This document shows positions 1-64,000 of a stretch of 64,000 bases of DNA, piece after piece. How positions within the stretch are numbered: the stretch's first letter is position 1; every line of letters begins with the position of its first letter. Source of the DNA: Amorphochlora amoebiformis (taxonomy: Eukaryota > Cercozoa > Chlorarachniophyceae); NCBI GenBank assembly GCA_054601695.1, contig BAAHQB010000185.1:62001-126000 (forward strand), given 5' to 3'. The notes below the pieces were generated by a model, which ran no database searches, had not been told where the DNA came from, and worked only from the letters and a program-made list of their open reading frames with translations. Made by a program: the position numbers and the translations under genes.

Positions 1-22582
<22,582 letters not shown>

Positions 22583-22736
22583 CTACGGTCAATATCGGAC
22601 AGTTTAAGTATGGCTACGAATGTGAAATTGGGTTCTCTTGAGTGAGATAGGGAGGCAGTACCCCTAGGATGAGAAGAGGCGATTTCACCTGATACGAACG
22701 TATGTAATGAATAGGTGTAAGATATGAATATATTTA

Positions 22737-22792
<56 letters not shown>

Positions 22793-24264
22793 TATGGAGT
22801 ACATATGTGTACATATGTGTATGCTTATATATCCTTCTGTATATGTACAATGAAAATATATAGTCTATGTAACGTATATGTATCTCTATATCTACGCATG
22901 TATATAACTACGAATATACAATCACGTCACATACAATTTGCTCTTCCAACAACGCGATCAAAACCCACACTGATAATATGAATACGGAGAAATCACCGAA
23001 GCCCACAACCCCATATATCATTCTTCACTAAACCCATGGAAACCTTCCTCAATAGCTAAGGTTTTGGTGTGGTTGTTCGACAACAGCATGCACCCAAACT
23101 GTTCAGAGGTTTTGAACTGTAAAAGTATATTTGCTATCTTGCAAATCTAAACAACCTTTGCCCCGCTGGACTCTTCATTCCCTATCCCGGACCAAACCTC
23201 CAAGTTTCACAACTCAAAGCTTCCATACGCACTACACCCATAACGACCTTCATGGTGGAAGCCTGGATTCACAGCACACAGCTCTGCGAAGAGCGGTCCT
23301 GCAGTCATTGGAGAAAAGGTGTTGTTGGTTGGTCTGGTCACGCTACATCGGGTCGTGTCACGGCGTAAGACTTACGTGACACGAGGGTCAGATCACGCTA
23401 AAGTATCTTACATGGCGCAATGTCACGGCTAACGGAACGCCACTTTGTGGGTACCCGCAGCTCCGAGCACTCTCGACCAGCCAAAAATCTTCTGTGTACC
23501 CACGGATGAAACCCATGGTTACCACGTGGCTGGTCCGATGCTGGCCGCCGTGGACTTGGCTACAGTTTTGGCCGTGCACCGGGCCCCGCTAAACTTCCTG
23601 ACCTAAGCCCAGACGAGGCCCTGACATGTAGCTCTGGTGTTTGTTATGTTATCTAGGTTACGAATGTACATGTCCCTCGTTTTTGATGTCACTTAGTTCG
23701 AACAATGCATATGTTGTGTTTCACAAGCAATAAATTAGATGTTGCGTATAATGTTACGTAATATTATGTATATGAGATGTACATTTACTAATGATAGCCA
23801 TATACACACATATATATATATACATTATACATATATATATTTTAAATATTGCATATAGCTGCAGGTATGGTGTATCATGATGAGGCATTGCATCTAGCTA
23901 CATGTAGTCTAGTGCAAACATGGTTAATATTCAATCTGAGCAATATGAAGATATTATTTCGATACAATATTATTCTAGCTGGACATATATAAGCACTTCT
24001 AGACTTGTAGCAATCTCACTGTGATCGACGGTTCAATACTAATTATCATCTAGATCATAGTGAACTTCTAAAATTCTGATAGTCTAGTTGGTACTAAAGC
24101 TGGGCCAGTATCTAGAGTATAGTACCAGTACTCGGTATATATCTCAATTATCATGATCTAGTGATGTGTACATCATTAGTGATCTAGATGATCTCACTGA
24201 TCTGGATGATTATCTGATTATGTAGGATTTCACTTTGTCCGTATGGTACAATATTAAACTTCAA
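22583..24264. other. Gap between gene A's first found exon and the BAG gene stop codon
   Basis: It should hold the 5' end of gene A. The minus strand at 22700-22610 has a pyrimidine-rich acceptor followed by an open stretch, but I could not place an exon with matching phase. A similar acceptor sequence (ctag then GGGTACT) occurs upstream of gene B near 43570, so a shared upstream exon is possible. 22741-22790 is (TA)n. 22920-23640 is unique-looking DNA with GTGACAC/GTCACG inverted motifs like those inside the SINE-like repeats. 23985-24240 is CTAG-rich. No convincing start codon, signal peptide or promoter was found. Confidence 0.5.
23985..24240. repeat. CTAG/GATC-rich block with short internal repeats
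   Basis: Many CTAG and TGATCTAGATGATCTCACTGATCTGGATGATT-type near-repeats, just downstream of the BAG gene stop codon. A similar CTAG-rich block is at 48055-48235. No gene seen. Confidence 0.6.
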
Positions 24265-28092
<3,828 letters not shown>

Positions 28093-28259
28093 GTAGGTAC
28101 TCTCCCTCTTCCTCTACTAATTCTAAAAGTAAATACATATGTACATATATACATATACATATACATATATATATAAAATATATATATATATATATTTGTA
28201 TATATATACATATATATATATATATATGTATGTATATATATATATAATATTATATATAA

Positions 28260-28376
<117 letters not shown>

Positions 28377-28404
28377 TATATACTATGTGTGTACACATGT
28401 TTGT

Positions 28405-28515
28405 GTATGCATATGTTTGTGCGTCGAATGTGTGTCGTGTGGATTGTATTGGATGTGTCAATGTGTCGGGTATCGTGTATCTCGGGTGTATCGTGTGTGT
28501 CGATTGTGTCGGGTT
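28405..28515. repeat. Degenerate TGTGTCG minisatellite
   Basis: A GT-rich run with repeated tgtgtcg / tcgtgt / tcgggt steps in the short space between the divergent BAG and aldolase genes. The same intergenic space carries (TA)n at 28170-28375. No promoter element can be named. Confidence 0.6.
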
Positions 28516-28783
28516 TCGGTGGAATGTTCGCCATTATATTGTTGCGTTTGATTAGGGTTCCGACAAGATCGATTTAAATCGAGAAGCAAGGGTTGAAATG
28601 GACTCGTGTTCTCATAAAACTTCAAAGCGTGAAAGGTTTGATTCTGATCCTAAAATGAGGCATGCGCGAATCGCTGCCTTCCCCACAACCCTTTGACGTT
28701 ATGGGACTCACCGGATATTACCTCCTGACATCCCCTCTCGCCCCCTTTTGCTGTGTGCCCGAAAAAAGGAAATAATAATTCAG

Positions 28784-39407
<10,624 letters not shown>

Positions 39408-39575
39408 TTATGAAGAAGGATAGGTAATGCGTATGAATCTATATATATATATATATATATATATATTTACATATGTTTATATTATATATATATCCATATA
39501 TATATATATATATGCATCTATATATATATATATATATACATATATAACTATATATATATATATATATATATGTAC

Positions 39576-39923
39576 ACTGTTAAAGCAATGACATAAACAA
39601 CATTAGAGAACGCAGATCGATGACCAGATATCGATAGAGTGTAGAAACATAGTCATAGGTATGCCGGGGATCCGGTGCTACCCGGGCACAATCCGTACTA
39701 CCGGGTACTACATGGAATTCAAGGGGATTCAGGCTATCATGTGACAAGGCGTGACTTCATGCCGTGTCACGCTACTAATTTCCTTTGAAGATTAGAACTC
39801 TGCGTGGACACCCATTGTCCGAGCCAAGTTAATTTTATCCAATCGGCATCACCCAATTGGCACAATCCAAATAGGCCCCAATCAAATCATGGACTATCGG
39901 TATATCGTATCGCTGCACTAACC
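39576..39923 (-). repeat. SINE-like element with tRNA-type head
   Basis: On the minus strand it starts GTTAGTGCAGCGATACGATA at about 39923, matching the head at 32751, carries the middle GTGACACGGCATGAAGTCACG and GGTAGTACGG/CCCGGGTAGC motifs, and ends TTGCTTTAACAGTG at about 39576 next to (TA)n. It lies just after the aldolase stop codon. Confidence 0.65.
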
Positions 39924-39930
39924 GATATAT

Positions 39931-39966
<36 letters not shown>

Positions 39967-39978
39967 CATATATACATA

Positions 39979-40012
<34 letters not shown>

Positions 40013-40117
40013 AATATTTATGTCGATAAAAGTATGTATTACAATGAACATGTATACGTAATAAACTATACATATATATGCATTTAAATTTACATTTACA
40101 CACGCACACATATATAT

Positions 40118-40188
<71 letters not shown>

Positions 40189-40353
40189 TATTATATATAT
40201 ATATATATTCACAATATATATATATATATATGTATATATATTATATATATATGTATATATATAAAATATGTATATATGTATAAATGTAAATGCATATGTA
40301 TATTTATGTATAATATTCATATACATATATATATATATATTATACATATATAT

Positions 40354-40384
<31 letters not shown>

Positions 40385-40412
40385 TGCCTATATATATATA
40401 ATATATACATGC

Positions 40413-40446
<34 letters not shown>

Positions 40447-40504
40447 TATAGCGAGAGAGGCTCAATGTGACGTTCGGATGTAAGTAGATCTAGGATGTGT
40501 GCAC

Positions 40505-41337
<833 letters not shown>

Positions 41338-41348
41338 GTACGTATATA

Positions 41349-41381
<33 letters not shown>

Positions 41382-41436
41382 CAATATATATATATATACA
41401 TGTATATATATAAGAATTATATATGTACATAAATAA

Positions 41437-41520
<84 letters not shown>

Positions 41521-41526
41521 CACACA

Positions 41527-41611
<85 letters not shown>

Positions 41612-41625
41612 TGTATATATAGTCC

Positions 41626-41736
41626 ATAGGGTTAGGGTTAGGGTTTGGGTTAGGGTAGGGGTTAGAGTTTGATAAGCCTTGATAAGGGTTAAGGTAGGAC
41701 AGCTACCATTTGGGTTATGGTTAGGGTTAGGGTTAT
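41626..41736. repeat. Degenerate TTAGGG (telomere-like) tract, opposite orientation
   Basis: Runs of GGGTTAGGGTTAGGG with variants (GGGTTTGGG, GGTTATGG) on the plus strand. The orientation is opposite to the CCCTAA arrays at 33.3-34.8 kb, so the two face outward like the two ends of a linear chromosome. Confidence 0.9.
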
Positions 41737-41782
41737 GATAGCATAAGGTTATATTATACCTTATATATAGACACATATATGC

Positions 41783-41825
<43 letters not shown>

Positions 41826-41933
41826 TATATGAATGTATGTATATACATGTATCATAGTGTATGTATCATGATATTATATATGTATACGTAATTGATGTAC
41901 ACATATAATATTATATCTATATGTGTATGTACT

Positions 41934-41975
<42 letters not shown>

Positions 41976-42028
41976 TTATATCATGGAAGATGATATACGT
42001 ACAGTATATATATATATATGTATATATA

Positions 42029-42077
<49 letters not shown>

Positions 42078-42307
42078 TATATATATTAGATATATACAGC
42101 TGTATGTATCATGATATGTATACAAATATGCATATGTAACATTATGGTGTTAGCATCATATATATCATAATATAATAATATATGTATATATATATATATA
42201 TATAAATATATATATATATAAATATACATATATATGTATGTATGTGTATGTAGATATATATGAAATTGTATATATCCCTCACTTGATGAACATACTATGT
42301 ATGTATG

Positions 42308-42411
<104 letters not shown>

Positions 42412-42460
42412 CATATATATATACATATAATGTAATTTGATTACATATAATTTTCTCCCT

Positions 42461-42465
<5 letters not shown>

Positions 42466-42500
<35 letters not shown>
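42466..42500. repeat. (TC)n microsatellite
   Basis: A near-pure CT dinucleotide run, following cttctctctc-type sequence. Confidence 0.9.
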
Positions 42501-42503
<3 letters not shown>

Positions 42504-42862
42504 GTATATATATATATATATATATATTTGCATATATTTATTATATCCGCGTTATCGACGTACACATCTAACATGTATGTAATTGTAAATATTCATTTAG
42601 TACTCTCGGATGGCAGCCTGCTATGATATATATTCGTCATTCATTATGAGAAAAACTTCCGGGACGCGGCGGAACGATGCATATCGGATGCCATATCCTA
42701 GCCATACCCTTGGCGACCCATGGTCAGTGACTGCCAATGACTCATCGTTGATGTACATGTATGTAAGATGATACATGTAGGCTAACCCACATGCCCTGCA
42801 GATTAGTCGAGAAGGCCAAGCACACCCTACGTCTAGTGACTCGAAACGCATGTGCTGCTCAC

Positions 42863-42899
42863 CATTGCCGTTTCCAGCCGTTTCCACAAATCGTGACAT
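42863..42899 (-). CDS. Very tentative initial exon on the minus strand
   Basis: ATG followed by SRFVETAGNGN and a good donor (GTGAGC). The surrounding DNA (42540-43360) is not microsatellite and is G+C-richer. Downstream exons could not be chained with confidence. Confidence 0.2.

Positions 42900-64000
<21,101 letters not shown>

Overview
The window is nuclear DNA from a eukaryote, most likely a protist. Every gene found is split into short exons (27 to about 150 nt, with a few longer) by GT-AG introns, and most introns are filled with (TA)n microsatellite. Degenerate TTAGGG/CCCTAA tracts and a tRNA-headed SINE-like repeat are also present. No prokaryotic, viral, rRNA, tRNA-gene or CRISPR signal was seen. 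The lineage cannot be fixed from sequence alone. A stramenopile or alveolate-type protist is a guess.

Exons were rebuilt by hand from splice dinucleotides, reading phase and family motifs. Four gene models hold together. (1) Gene A, minus strand, about 22.6 kb down to the left edge: an N-terminal NHL-type beta-propeller, a large Ser/Thr/Pro/His repeat linker encoded mostly by one exon, then a REJ (receptor for egg jelly, polycystin-like) region and a further helical-looking segment that runs off the window. (2) A small minus-strand gene, 28.1 to 24.3 kb, with a probable BAG domain. (3) A complete HpcH/HpaI-family aldolase gene, plus strand, 28.8 to 39.4 kb. Its introns hold telomere-like arrays and two large palindromes. 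(4) Gene B, plus strand, 45.0 kb to the right edge: a paralogue of gene A with the same architecture, running off the window inside the REJ region.

Genes A and B point away from each other and form an inverted duplication. Of the 25 exon positions fully visible in both copies, 19 have identical length, and splice phase is kept throughout, although the introns have turned over into unrelated microsatellite. The 22 kb spacer holds the BAG and aldolase genes, with unresolved stretches at 22.6-24.3 kb and 39.4-45.0 kb. The tyrosine/isoleucine-repeat open frames all over the window are translated (TA)n and are not genes.

The most unusual items are: the NHL + mucin-like linker + REJ architecture in an inverted pair; two snap-back palindromes in an aldolase intron that share one 92-bp coding-like loop in opposite orientation; introns made largely of CCCTAA-derived sequence; and a SINE-like family whose TTTAACAATA tail runs into (TA)n.
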